Assembly: GCF_000956545.1 (NCBI RefSeq)
Contig: NZ_JYIT01000081.1
Span: 62,001 to 126,000 of the forward strand
Reading direction: 5' to 3'
DNA: 64,000 nt
From: Microbacterium azadirachtae
GTDB taxonomy: Bacteria; Actinomycetota; Actinomycetes; Actinomycetales; Microbacteriaceae
The position numbers were made by a program, and so were the translations under genes. Each line of letters opens with the position of its first letter. The first letter of the stretch is position 1. Shown here one piece after another: positions 20,481 to 29,900 of the stretch. The notes under the pieces were generated by a model. That model was not told where the DNA came from, ran no database searches, and worked only from the letters and a program-made list of their open reading frames with translations.

Positions 20481-21242
20481 ATGAACACCGAATCCTCCCT
20501 TCCCCTCTCCGGACGCATCGCCCTGGTCACCGGTGCCGGCAGCGGCATGGGCGCGGCGATCGCCGCCCACCTCGCGGCCCTCGGCGCCTCCGTCGCCGTC
20601 GTCGGCCGGCGCGAGGACCGCCTCCAGGCCGTCGCCGAGTCCGCTGTCGCGTCCGCCGGGCGGATCCTGCCCGTGCCCGCCGACGTCACCTCCGACGCCG
20701 ATGTCTCCGCAGCGCTCGACCGCGTCCACGCGGAGCTCGGCCGCGTCGACCTCCTCGTCAACGCCGCCGGCGTGATGCTGCCGAACCCTCTCGCCGACGG
20801 CCGCGCCGACGAATGGGAGCGCATGATCGACACCAACCTCACCGGGCTGCTCCGCGTCACCCGCGCGGTGCTTCCGGATCTCCTGGACGGCACGGGCGTC
20901 CGCGACATCGTCAACGTCTCCTCGATCGCCGCCCACGCGGTGTTCCCCGACTACGCCGTCTACGCGGCGACGAAGGCCGCCGTCACGGCGCTGTCGGCCA
21001 TGCAGCGCACCGAGCTCGCGCGGCGCGGCGTGCGCGTCACCAACGTCGAACCGGGTCTGACCGCGACCGAGCTGGGCACGCACATCGGGAACGAGCGCCT
21101 CGCCGCCGAGCTCGCCGCGATGTTCGCCGCGATCGAGGCCGTCTCCGCCGACGACATCGCCGACCTGGTCGATTTCGTCGTGACGCGCCCCGCGCACGTC
21201 AACCTGCGACAGGTCGTGATCCTGCCGACCCAGCAGGCGTGA
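20481..21242 (+). CDS. Short-chain dehydrogenase/reductase (divergent from XRE regulator)
   Basis: A 253-residue classical SDR. TGAGSGMGAAIA (about 17-28) is the Rossmann glycine motif, VNAAGVM the NAG-type strand, VNVSSIAA supplies the catalytic Ser, and YAVYAATKAAV the Tyr-x3-Lys pair (about 158-165). It belongs to the YdfG/oxidoreductase type that acts on hydroxy acids or small alcohols with NADP; the exact substrate is not readable. GGGAGG stands 8 nt before the ATG. Regulation by the adjacent XRE/MmyB protein is likely from the gene arrangement. Confidence 0.9.
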   Translation: MNTESSLPLSGRIALVTGAGSGMGAAIAAHLAALGASVAVVGRREDRLQAVAESAVASAGRILPVPADVTSDADVSAALDRVHAELGRVDLLVNAAGVMLPNPLADGRADEWERMIDTNLTGLLRVTRAVLPDLLDGTGVRDIVNVSSIAAHAVFPDYAVYAATKAAVTALSAMQRTELARRGVRVTNVEPGLTATELGTHIGNERLAAELAAMFAAIEAVSADDIADLVDFVVTRPAHVNLRQVVILPTQQA

Positions 21243-21248
21243 GACCGC

Positions 21249-21283
21249 CCTGTCCGGGCTCCGTGCTGCGGAGCCCGGACAGG
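21249..21283. terminator. Bidirectional terminator hairpin
   Basis: CCTGTCCGGGCTCCG and CGGAGCCCGGACAGG form a perfect 15-bp stem with a 5-nt loop between two convergent genes, the SDR (ends 21242) and the kinase/aminotransferase (stop at 21287). It lacks a T-tract but is very stable and serves both strands. Confidence 0.75.
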
Positions 21284-21286
21284 CGT

Positions 21287-24262
21287 TCACCAGCCCTCGG
21301 AGAGCACCCGGTCCAGGGCAGCGACGACGAAGTCCGCGCTCGCGGCCGTGAGGCACAGCGGCGGCTTGATCTTCAGCACGTTCGAGCGCTCGGAGGTGGT
21401 GAGCACGATGACGCCCAGCTCCCGGAGCCGCTCGCAGATCGCCGCCGCCTCGCTCGCGGCCGGCTCCATGCTCTCCCGGTCGCGGACGAGCTCGACCCCG
21501 AGGTAGAGCCCCTCGCCGTGCACCGGTCCGATCAGCGGATGGCGCTCGGCGAGAGCGCGGAAGCCTTCCGCCAGACGTCCGCCGACGACACGGGCGTTCT
21601 CCTGCAGCCCCTCGGCCGCCATCGCGTCGAGCACCGCGATGCCGACGCGGCAGCTGAGCGGGTTGCCCCCGGCCGAGGAGAAGAACTGCCCCTGGCCGGC
21701 CAGAGCGTCGGCGATCCGCTGCGAGGTGATGACGCCGCCGATCGGGAAGCCGTTGCCCATCGGCTTCGCGATCGTGATCAGGTCGGGAACGACCCCGGAC
21801 TGCTCGAAGCCCCAGAACGAGGATCCCATCCGACCGAACCCGACCTGCACCTCGTCGGCGATGCAGAGGCCTCCCGCCGCGCGCACGCGGGCGTACGCGT
21901 CGGCGAGATAGCCGTCGGGCAGCAGCACGCCGCCCGCGTTGCCCAGCACCGACTCGCAGATGAACGCCGCGATGGGCCGCCCCTCCTCGGCGAGCCGGTC
22001 GAGGTCCGCGCCGAGATCGGCGGCGTACCTCGCGCCGGCGCCCTCGCCGCGGTAGGTGCCGCGGAACAGGTTGGGCACGTCCGCGACGTGCACCCAGTCC
22101 GGGCGCGTGGCGAGCGCATCGGGGTTGTCGTAGGCGCTGGTGGTCACCGCGTCGCTGGCCATCGTCCAGCCGTGGTAGGCCTCGCGCAGCGACACCACGG
22201 TCTTCCGTCCGGTGGCGGCCTGCGCCACCCGCAGGGCCAGATCCACGGCCTCGGATCCGCTGTTCACGAGCAGGACCGTGTCCAGGGCGTCGCGATCGGC
22301 GCTGCCCTCGCGGGCGTCGTCCGGCAGCAGGGCGAGCAGGCGCTCGCTGTACTCGGCGAGCTCGCGGTACAGGAACCGGGAGTTGGTGTTCAGGATCCGG
22401 ATCTGCCGGTTCACCGCATCCGCGACGCCCGGATGCCCGTGCCCGAGCCCCGTGACGTTGTTGACCATGTCGACGTAGGCGCGCCCCGTCGTGTCGACGA
22501 GGTGGTGCCGCCAGCCGCGCTCGATCTGCGGCGGACGCTCGTAGTACCGCTCCTGCGCGCTCGCGAAGATGCGCTCTCTGCGGGCGAGCTCGGCGGGAGC
22601 CTCGTCGGCCTGGGCAAGCGCCGGGAGTCCGAGCCAGGGCGCCGGGTCGGCACTGAACCGGCGCCACGCGGGGACGACCTCGGGCAGCACGAGCGGCGCG
22701 TCGTCGACCGTCGGCACCTTCCCCGGGGCGTCGCGGCGGAGGATCGAGACCACGAGGGTCCGTTCGGTCTCGCTCTCCGGGAGCCAGCTGACGCCGTCGC
22801 CCGTCTCGACCTCCGTGCCGAGGTCGGGGGCGGACTCGGCGCCGTGGATCTCGCACACCCAGCCGTCGCCGAACGAGATCCGTACCATGCCGTACCCGGA
22901 TCCCTCGATCCGCCCGGCGACCGGGGCGGTGATCAGCAGGCGCCCGCCCGCGGGGAGGTGGATCGCGGTCGCGAGCGGCCAGGTCGGCACCGCGTCCGCA
23001 CTGTCCACGCGCGTGCGGGTGAGCCGGTAGACGCCGTACGGCATGACCGCGGCGGCCGCTCCCCCGGCGAACGCCGCGCGCACGAGCGCCCGCTCGGCAT
23101 CGGGCTCGAGCCAGGCCCCCGCCGCCAGGTCCTCGGACTCCACGCCGGGGTCGAGGATCGCGACCTCGCCCTCCAACCCGGGAAGCAGCGCGGCCAGAGG
23201 GGCACCTGCGGACGTCGGCGCGGGCGGTGCGGCGGCCGCGAAGCCCAGCCGGTCCAGGACGAGCTCGGTCGCCTCGGCGAGCGGCACCGCCGTGGCCGCG
23301 TCGAAGATCGCCTGCTCGCCCGCGATCCGCTCCCGGGCGTAGTCGTTGCCGCCGTCGATCTCGAGCTGGCGCCAGCCGCTCGCCACGAGCAGGGCCGCGC
23401 GCAGCACGATCAGCGCCCAGACCGCGCGCGCCTCGGACTCGCTGAGCGGTGCGTCGGCGTGGAAGGCGACGATCGTCTCGAGCACCCGCAGCGGGCGCTC
23501 CGGTTCGTGATGGAGCATCGACGACGCGCACACCGCGAGCTCCGCCACCCGCCAGCCGAGCGCGAGATCACCGAGGTCCAGGACCGTGCGCGGGTGCAGG
23601 CGGGCGTCGTCGCCGTGCTCGCCCATGACGTTGTCGTCGGTGAGATCGCCGTGGACGGCCTGCACGGGAAGCTGCGCGGCGACGGCGGCGAGCAGCCGCT
23701 CCGCCTGCACGATCGTCCCTTCCACCCGCCGGCGCAGCGCGGAGTCCTCGATCGACGGCAGCAGCCCGCGCGCCTCGTCCGCCGCGACCCGCATGTCCCA
23801 CATGTGGGCGCGGTCGAGTCCGGGATGCGCGAGCGCCGACAGCGCGTTCACCGAGGCGGCGGCCAGCGTCCCGAACTCCCTCAGCACGACCGGCGCGAAG
23901 TAGCCGGCGTCGACCATGGGCTCGCCCTCGGCGAAGGCGCTGCGCCGCACGGAGAGCCCCCGCCAGCGCTGGGTGAGGGACCCGTCCCGGCCCGGGAAGG
24001 CGGCCGGCACCGCGACTCCGGCGCGGCGGTAGGCGTCGAGCGCGGCGTGCTGTGCATCGCGCGCGCTGTCGGGGAAGACGGGATTGTCCACGCGGAGCAC
24101 GCTGCGGGTGCCGTCTGCCTCGGTCAGCAGGAAGTTGCGGTCCTGGTTGCTGCCCAGCTCGGACGCGGTGGCCGTGATGCCCCAGTGCTCGCGGGCGATG
24201 GCGACGGCGTCGGACACGGAGACGTCGGGGCGCACGAGACCCCCGGTCGGCTGTTCGGGCAC
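21287..24262 (-). CDS. APH-type kinase / class III aminotransferase fusion protein
   Basis: A 991-residue three-part protein. Residues about 1-335 form an aminoglycoside-phosphotransferase/choline-kinase-like domain with the catalytic HGDLTDDN (204-211) and a LDLGD metal site (228-232). Residues about 345-540 are a beta-rich domain resembling the lipoyl/M23-peptidase fold, with no catalytic site I can identify. Residues about 545-991 are a class III PLP aminotransferase-fold enzyme with NSGSEAVDLALR, the DEVQVGFGR loop and PLP-lysine in IAKPMGNGFP (about residue 833). In animals hydroxylysine kinase (APH fold) and the related phospho-lyases (aminotransferase fold) act in sequence, so a fused kinase plus phospho-lyase for an amino alcohol is my inference; a plain aminotransferase is the alternative. 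AAGGG precedes the GTG start. Confidence 0.9.
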   Translation of the reverse strand: MPEQPTGGLVRPDVSVSDAVAIAREHWGITATASELGSNQDRNFLLTEADGTRSVLRVDNPVFPDSARDAQHAALDAYRRAGVAVPAAFPGRDGSLTQRWRGLSVRRSAFAEGEPMVDAGYFAPVVLREFGTLAAASVNALSALAHPGLDRAHMWDMRVAADEARGLLPSIEDSALRRRVEGTIVQAERLLAAVAAQLPVQAVHGDLTDDNVMGEHGDDARLHPRTVLDLGDLALGWRVAELAVCASSMLHHEPERPLRVLETIVAFHADAPLSESEARAVWALIVLRAALLVASGWRQLEIDGGNDYARERIAGEQAIFDAATAVPLAEATELVLDRLGFAAAAPPAPTSAGAPLAALLPGLEGEVAILDPGVESEDLAAGAWLEPDAERALVRAAFAGGAAAAVMPYGVYRLTRTRVDSADAVPTWPLATAIHLPAGGRLLITAPVAGRIEGSGYGMVRISFGDGWVCEIHGAESAPDLGTEVETGDGVSWLPESETERTLVVSILRRDAPGKVPTVDDAPLVLPEVVPAWRRFSADPAPWLGLPALAQADEAPAELARRERIFASAQERYYERPPQIERGWRHHLVDTTGRAYVDMVNNVTGLGHGHPGVADAVNRQIRILNTNSRFLYRELAEYSERLLALLPDDAREGSADRDALDTVLLVNSGSEAVDLALRVAQAATGRKTVVSLREAYHGWTMASDAVTTSAYDNPDALATRPDWVHVADVPNLFRGTYRGEGAGARYAADLGADLDRLAEEGRPIAAFICESVLGNAGGVLLPDGYLADAYARVRAAGGLCIADEVQVGFGRMGSSFWGFEQSGVVPDLITIAKPMGNGFPIGGVITSQRIADALAGQGQFFSSAGGNPLSCRVGIAVLDAMAAEGLQENARVVGGRLAEGFRALAERHPLIGPVHGEGLYLGVELVRDRESMEPAASEAAAICERLRELGVIVLTTSERSNVLKIKPPLCLTAASADFVVAALDRVLSEGW

Positions 24263-24303
24263 AGCGATCCCTTCGTTCGGAGCGTAAGGTGCGGCGTCGG
24301 CGC

Positions 24304-24900
24304 TCAGAGCGCGCGGTCGTCGCTGTGGCGGGCGAGCGAGCGCGCGTAGCGCTCGGTCAGCTGCACCATGAGGTCGGGCGTCGAGCGGTCCACGCCGAAC
24401 ACGTAGCCGGGGAAATCGAGCTCGTGCTGGGCCTCCCAGATCTCCTCGTGCCTCTCGGGCGAGAGGATCCGCACCGGATCGCCGACCGCCACCCAGCCGA
24501 TCGGCACGACGGACTCCGGAGGGAGCGTGGTGCGCAGATGCACGACCGCGTTGATCCGCACCTCGCTGCGCTCGCCGATCACGGCGCCGTTGAAGATCCT
24601 GGTGCCGGTGGCGAGGAAGACCTCCTCGGCGATCGTCGCTCCGGAGATGCTCGCCATGGGTCCGACCAGCACGTGGTCGGAGATGTGCACGGGGTTCGCG
24701 GCGGTGGCGCGGATGAGCGCGTTCTCCATGACGATCACGTGCTCCCCGAGGGTGATCGGACCGCCCTCGGCCGTGATCACCGCACCGTGCAGCACCTGGC
24801 AGTTCGGTCCGACCGTGACGTCGCCCGAGATCACGGCGGACGGTGCCACGACGGCCGTGTCGTGGATGCGGGGCCGAGCCCCGAGGTGCTCGTAGATCAT
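24304..24900 (-). CDS. Gamma-carbonic-anhydrase-like hexapeptide-repeat protein
   Basis: A 198-residue left-handed beta-helix protein. Imperfect hexapeptide repeats run from about residue 17 to 125 (SAVISGDVTVGPNCQVLHGAVI, then TLGEHVIVMENALI, HISDHVLVGPMASISGATIAEEVFLATGTRIFNG). Histidines in HGAV and HISDHV lie where the gamma-class carbonic anhydrases place zinc ligands, and the family also includes CaiE/PaaY-like proteins. The C-terminal 60 residues form a helical tail. TAGTCT stands 6 nt before the ATG. The gene precedes the kinase/aminotransferase by 41 bp on the same strand, so joint expression is likely, but the biochemical link is unclear. Confidence 0.87.
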   Translation of the reverse strand: MIYEHLGARPRIHDTAVVAPSAVISGDVTVGPNCQVLHGAVITAEGGPITLGEHVIVMENALIRATAANPVHISDHVLVGPMASISGATIAEEVFLATGTRIFNGAVIGERSEVRINAVVHLRTTLPPESVVPIGWVAVGDPVRILSPERHEEIWEAQHELDFPGYVFGVDRSTPDLMVQLTERYARSLARHSDDRAL

Positions 24901-24906
24901 GCCGCC

Positions 24907-24912
24907 AGACTA
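24907..24912 (-). promoter_or_regulatory. Leaderless -10 box (TAGTCT) of the hexapeptide gene
   Basis: TAGTCT on the minus strand, then 6 nt, then ATG at 24900. This promoter probably also serves the kinase/aminotransferase gene downstream. Confidence 0.6.
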
Positions 24913-24923
24913 GCGGCGCTTGC

Positions 24924-25082
24924 TCAGGTGCGGTTGCGGGCGCCGCGGATCAGCCCGATCACGAGGGTCGCGAGGAAGAGCACGATCCCGAGCACGGCGA
25001 GCCAGACCAGGCCCTTGACGACGAAGCCGAGGATCGAGAGCCCGAGCCAGACGATGAGCAGGATGATCAGCAGTGTCCACAT
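24924..25082 (-). CDS. Small two-helix membrane protein
   Basis: A 52-residue protein, almost wholly hydrophobic, with two predicted membrane helices (about 2-20 and 24-44) and a basic RGARNRT tail. I do not recognise a family beyond small hypothetical hydrophobic proteins that are common in Microbacteriaceae. The longer frame that starts at 25247 has no support; the ATG at 25082 directly begins the hydrophobic sequence and GAGG lies upstream. No function can be given. Confidence 0.65.
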   Translation of the reverse strand: MWTLLIILLIVWLGLSILGFVVKGLVWLAVLGIVLFLATLVIGLIRGARNRT

Positions 25083-25291
25083 GCGATCAGCCTCGCGCGC
25101 GCGGCGCAGGGCGGCCACCCCATTGACGCACGGCATCGGGTGCGGTACGGCGCCCGGCGCTTGCCGTTCCCGATCCGCTCTGGCAGGGTGGGCCACATGC
25201 AATGCCGATGACCCGGATCCTCTCCCCGCCGCCGCCGCCGCTGACATGCGCGACCGTGACGCGGCCTCCCTCCGATCGGAAAGTCATCGCC

Positions 25292-26203
25292 ATGCCCTCT
25301 TCTGCCTCTGCCCCCTCGTCCGCCGCGGAGACGCGCCCGCTCACCGGCCGGACCGCGCTGATCACGGGCGTCTCCCGAAGGCGCGGAATCGGCTACGGCG
25401 TCGCGACCGCTCTCGCAGCGCTCGGCGCCGACGTGTTCCTTCACCACTACCGTCCGCACGACCTCGCCCAGCCGACAGGGGCCGATGATCTGGATGAGGT
25501 GCGCGCGGGCGTCCGCGCCGTGCAGGCGCCGGGCGCCCGGCTCGGAGACCGGTCGGCGGATCTTCGCGCCCCCGACACGATCGAGCCCCTGCTCGACGCG
25601 GCCACCGCCCTCACCGGACACCTGGACATCCTCGTCTGCAACCAGGCGATGAGCGGCACGGACGGGAGCATCTACGACATGACGCCGGACCGGCTGGACG
25701 CGCACTGGCAGGCCAACGCGCGCGCTTCCCTGCTGCTCACCGCGGGATTCGCGCGGCGCCGCAGACGGGAGCTCGGAGGCGACGATGCCGTCGCAGCCCG
25801 GCCCGGGGACCGCGGCGGAAGCCTCGGACCCTTCTCGGCGCCGACCGGTCACGTGATCTGGATGACCTCGGGTCAGGCGCACGGTGCGATGCGCGGCGAG
25901 GTCGCCTACGCGACGAGCAAGGCCGCGCTCGCGGGCATCACCCGCACGGTCGCCGCCGAGCTGCTCGAGGTGGGCCTCGTCCTGAACACGGTCGATCCCG
26001 GTCCGGTGAACACCGGATACCTCGATCCCGAGACGACCGATCGCGACCTCTCGGAGCACCTCGCCTGGCTGCCGACCACGCCGTTCGGCCGCGTGGGCCG
26101 TATCGAGGATCCCGCCCGGCTGATCGCCTGGCTCTGCAGCGATGCCGGATCCTGGGTCGTGGGCCAGGTGCTCACGACCGATGGCGGCTTCTCGCTGGGA
26201 TGA
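25292..26203 (+). CDS. Short-chain dehydrogenase/reductase (FabG-like)
   Basis: A 303-residue SDR, longer than the usual 250. TGVSRRRGIGYGVA (about 24-37) is a glycine-rich motif of the TGVSRRxGIG type found in a subgroup of FabG-like oxidoreductases, followed by VCNQAMSG in the NAG position, WMTSGQAHG with the catalytic Ser, YATSKAAL with Tyr-x3-Lys, and VDPGPVNTGY. An insert of about 25 residues rich in Arg, Gly and Asp (about 150-180) precedes the Ser strand. The substrate is unknown. Start chosen at ATG 25292. Confidence 0.85.
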   Translation: MPSSASAPSSAAETRPLTGRTALITGVSRRRGIGYGVATALAALGADVFLHHYRPHDLAQPTGADDLDEVRAGVRAVQAPGARLGDRSADLRAPDTIEPLLDAATALTGHLDILVCNQAMSGTDGSIYDMTPDRLDAHWQANARASLLLTAGFARRRRRELGGDDAVAARPGDRGGSLGPFSAPTGHVIWMTSGQAHGAMRGEVAYATSKAALAGITRTVAAELLEVGLVLNTVDPGPVNTGYLDPETTDRDLSEHLAWLPTTPFGRVGRIEDPARLIAWLCSDAGSWVVGQVLTTDGGFSLG

Positions 26204-26271
26204 CCGGACGCGACGCGACGCGCCCCGGGGCCCCGAGCACAGTGCGCGCCTCCTGGTGCTGACCGCCGCGA

Positions 26272-26997
26272 TCAGGCGCCGATGGGCGGGAGCAGCCCCT
26301 TCACCGCCGCCATCGTGCGGGCGATGAGCAGGGTGGGATCCGTGATCTCGCCCTCGACGAGCAGCTGATCGAAGTCGACGCGCGGGATCCGCGCCAGTTC
26401 GACCCTCTCGCTCGGATCGTCGATCGGGGCGCGGCCCGGGCGCACCCCGGTCGCGAAGAACAGGTGAGTGGCCCAGACGCTGCGGCCCGGGTTGGCGAAG
26501 AATCGGTGCAGCGGGATGAGCTCGGTCGCGACGAGGCCGAGCTCCTCCTCGAGCTCGCGACGCGCCGCCTGCTCCGGAACCTCGCCGAATTCCGCGGCAC
26601 CGCCCGGAAGATCCAGGATCCAGCGATCGATCGGATAGCGGTACTGCCGGGCGAGCAGCAGATCGGCGCCGTCCTGCACCAGCACCGCGACCGTGAACGG
26701 CACGCTGCGGTCGACCTCGAACGTGGTGCGCTCGCCGGTCGGGAGCTGCACCTCGTCCACATCGATGCGCACCCGCCCGCGATGCGTCTCGCGGGTCGAG
26801 ATCCAGCGCCACCGGGGATCCGCCGCCGGCTCCGGGCGCACCCGCGAGCGCCGCGACGGATCGGGCGCCGCGGAGCGACTCTCCGGGTGCAGCGCCGCGC
26901 GACGGCTCTGCGACAGCTGCTCCGCCACGAACGCGCGTCCCTCGGCCGCGGACAGCGCGCGGCCGCGCCGCCGTGCCGCGGCGAGCTCGGCGCTCAC
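26272..26997 (-). CDS. NUDIX hydrolase (ADP-ribose pyrophosphatase-like)
   Basis: A 241-residue NUDIX hydrolase with an N-terminal Arg/Ala-rich extension of about 60 residues. The nudix box has GG...E at the glycine-loop and RELEEELGL, around residues 145-167, and the following HRFFANPGRS is typical of the NudF/ADP-ribose pyrophosphatase group, which cleaves ADP-ribose and related sugar nucleotides to AMP and sugar phosphate. The GTG start overlaps the mfd stop by 4 bp (GTGA), so the gene is translated with mfd. The extension is low complexity and probably unstructured. Confidence 0.9.
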   Translation of the reverse strand: MSAELAAARRRGRALSAAEGRAFVAEQLSQSRRAALHPESRSAAPDPSRRSRVRPEPAADPRWRWISTRETHRGRVRIDVDEVQLPTGERTTFEVDRSVPFTVAVLVQDGADLLLARQYRYPIDRWILDLPGGAAEFGEVPEQAARRELEEELGLVATELIPLHRFFANPGRSVWATHLFFATGVRPGRAPIDDPSERVELARIPRVDFDQLLVEGEITDPTLLIARTMAAVKGLLPPIGA

Positions 26998-29900
26998 GAC
27001 GCCGCTCCCGCGGCGACGGGCGCCTCGGCCGGCGCCGGCTCGGGGAAGAGCGCGGTGAGGAGCTGGCCGGTCCACTCGACCGGATCCGCCCTGTCCGCCC
27101 CGGGCATCGGCACGACGAGCGCCTCTCCCCCGGCGACGAGCTTCGCCTGCGGATACAGCCGCTGCAGGCGCACCTTCATCGAGTCCTCCAGGCGCGCCGG
27201 CGCCACCCGCAGGTTCGACCCCATCGCGACGACGTCGGTGAGCCCGGCCCGGGCGGCGCGACGGCGCAGCCGCGCGATCGCGATCAGTCCCTCCACCTCG
27301 GCGGGAGGCGTGCCGTAGCGGTCCGTCAGCTCCTCGACGACGTGGTCGATGGCCTCGTCGGGCGCGGTCGCGGTCGCCGCGCTGGACAGCTTCTGATACG
27401 CCTCCAGGCGCAGTCGCTCGCTGTCGATGTACGCCTCGGGGATCCGCGCGTCGACCGGCAGCTCGAGCCGCAGCTCCGCCCCGGTCTCGGTCTCCTCGCC
27501 GCGGAACGTCGCGACGGCCTCGCCGATCATGCGCAGGTACAGGTCGAAGCCCACGCCGGCGATGTGACCGGCCTGCTCCGCGCCCAGCAGGTTGCCGGCG
27601 CCGCGCAGCTCCAGATCCTTGAGCGCGACCTGCATCCCGGATCCCAGGTCGTTGTTCACCGCGATGGTCTGCAGCCGGTCGGCGGCGGTCTCGCTCAGCG
27701 GCTTGCTGTCGTCGTAGAGGAAGTAGGCGTAGGCGCGCTCGCGGCCGCGGCCCACGCGTCCGCGGAGCTGATGCAGCTGACTCAGGCCGTAGCGGTCGGC
27801 GCGGTCGATGATGATCGTGTTCGCGTTCGAGATGTCGAGGCCGGTCTCGATGATCGTCGTCGAGACGAGCACGTCGTACTTGCGCTCCCAGAAGTCGTCG
27901 ACGACCTGCTCCAGCTGGTGCTCGCCCATCTTGCCGTGCGCGACCGCGATCCGCGCTTCGGGCACCAGCTCCGCGAGCTCGGCGGCCACGCGCTGGATCG
28001 ACTGCACCCGGTTGTGCACGTAGAAGACCTGTCCTTCGCGGAGGATCTCCCGACGGATCGCGGCGGCCACCTGCTTGTCGCTCTTCGGGCCCACGAACGA
28101 GAGGATCGGGTGCCGGTCCTCGGGCGGCGTCTGCAGGGTCGACATCTCGCGGATGCCCGTCACCGCCATCTCCAGCGTGCGCGGGATCGGCGTCGCACTC
28201 ATCGCGAGGATGTCGACGTTCGTCTTCATCTTCTTCAGCGCGTCCTTGTGCTCGACGCCGAAGCGCTGCTCCTCGTCGATGATCATGAGACCCAGGTCCT
28301 TGAACATCACCTGGTCGGTGAGGATCCGGTGCGTGCCGATCACCATGTCGACGGATCCTTCGAGCAGGCCGTCCAGCGTGAGTCGCGCCTCCTTGTCGGT
28401 CTGGAACCGCGACAGCGGCCGCACCTTGACCGGGAAGCCGGCGAAGCGCTCGGTGAAGGTCTCCAGGTGCTGCTTGACGAGCAACGTCGTCGGAACGAGC
28501 ATCGCGACCTGCTTGCCGTCCTGGATGGCCTTGAACGCGGCGCGCACGGCGACCTCGGTCTTGCCGAAGCCGACGTCGCCGCTGAGCAGGCGGTCCATCG
28601 GGATCGGCCGCTCCATGTCGGACTTGATCTCGTCGATGGTCTGCAGCTGATCGGGCGTCTCCGCGAACGGGAACGCCTCCTCCAGCTCGCGCTGCCACGG
28701 CGTGTCCTTGCCGAAGGCGTATCCCTTCGCCGCCATGCGCGCGGAGTACAGCTTGACGAGCTCGACGGCGATGTCGCGCACCGCCTTGCGCGCCTTGCCC
28801 TTGGCGGCGGCCCAGTCGCTGCCGCCCATCTTCGACAGCGTGGGAGCCTCGCCGCCGACGTACTTGGAGAGCAGGTCGAGCTGATCGGTCGGCACGTAGA
28901 GCTTGTCGCCCGGGTAGCCCCGCTTGGTCGGCGCGTACTCGAGCACGAGGTAGTCGCGCGTGGTCTTGACGGCATGGCGGCCGCCCGAGGACACCTCGCG
29001 CTGGGTCATCTCCACGAAGCGCGCGATGCCGTGCGTCTGGTGCACGACGAAGTCCCCGGCCTTGAGCTGCATCGGATCCACGACGTTCTTCCGTCGCGAC
29101 GCAAGCTTCTTCACGACCCGGGTGTCCCCGCCGATCGTGCGTCCGTAGAACTCGTTCTCGGTGATGACCGCGATCTTCGCGTCCGCGATCTGGAAGCCGG
29201 ACTCGATCGCGCCGGTCACGAGCGTCGCGATCCCCGGATCCGGGCTCTCCGGCAGAGACGCGACCACGCGCGCCGCGATGCCGCGATCGGCGAGCACGTC
29301 GCGGGCGCGGTCGACCAGGCCCGCCCCGGAAGAGACCAGCACCACCCGCCACCCGTCCGAGACGCGGCCCGCGGTGAACTCGATCGCGCCGTCGACGTTG
29401 CCGTGGAACGACGGGATGGGCGCGGCGCGCACCCCGTCGGCGCCGTGGTCGAAGGCCGCATCGTCGGCGCCCGCGTCGAAGGCGCTGAGCCGCCACCACA
29501 CGCCGTCACGATCGTGCACGGCGGTGCGCAGCTCCCCGATCGAGAGGAAGTCGCCGGTCTGCAGGTCGATCGGCGCGGAGGCGCCCGCGGTCGCGGCGCT
29601 CCAGGCCGCGTCGAGGAACTCGCGGTTCGTCTCGCCGAGGCTCGCGGCCCGGGCTCCGCTGCGCTCGGGATCGACGAGGGCGACGGCTGCGCCGTTCGGG
29701 AGGTAGTCGACGAGAGGCACCACCGGACCGGCCACCACGGGCAGCAGCGACTCCATGCCCTCGACCGGGATACCCTCCGCCATCTTCTGGAGCATGCCGG
29801 CGATGCCGGGGAAGGCCTCGACGAGGGACCCCGCGCGCTCGCGGACCTCGGCGGTCAGCAGCAGCTCGCGGCTCGCGGGCAACGCGACCGCGGTGGGTGC

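Noticed and set aside
19565..24349. A 1594-codon open frame on the plus strand across the XRE, SDR and aminotransferase genes
   Set aside because: It is antisense to recognised genes, has no family motifs and is rich in Arg, Gly and Pro, the usual shadow frame of high-GC genes.
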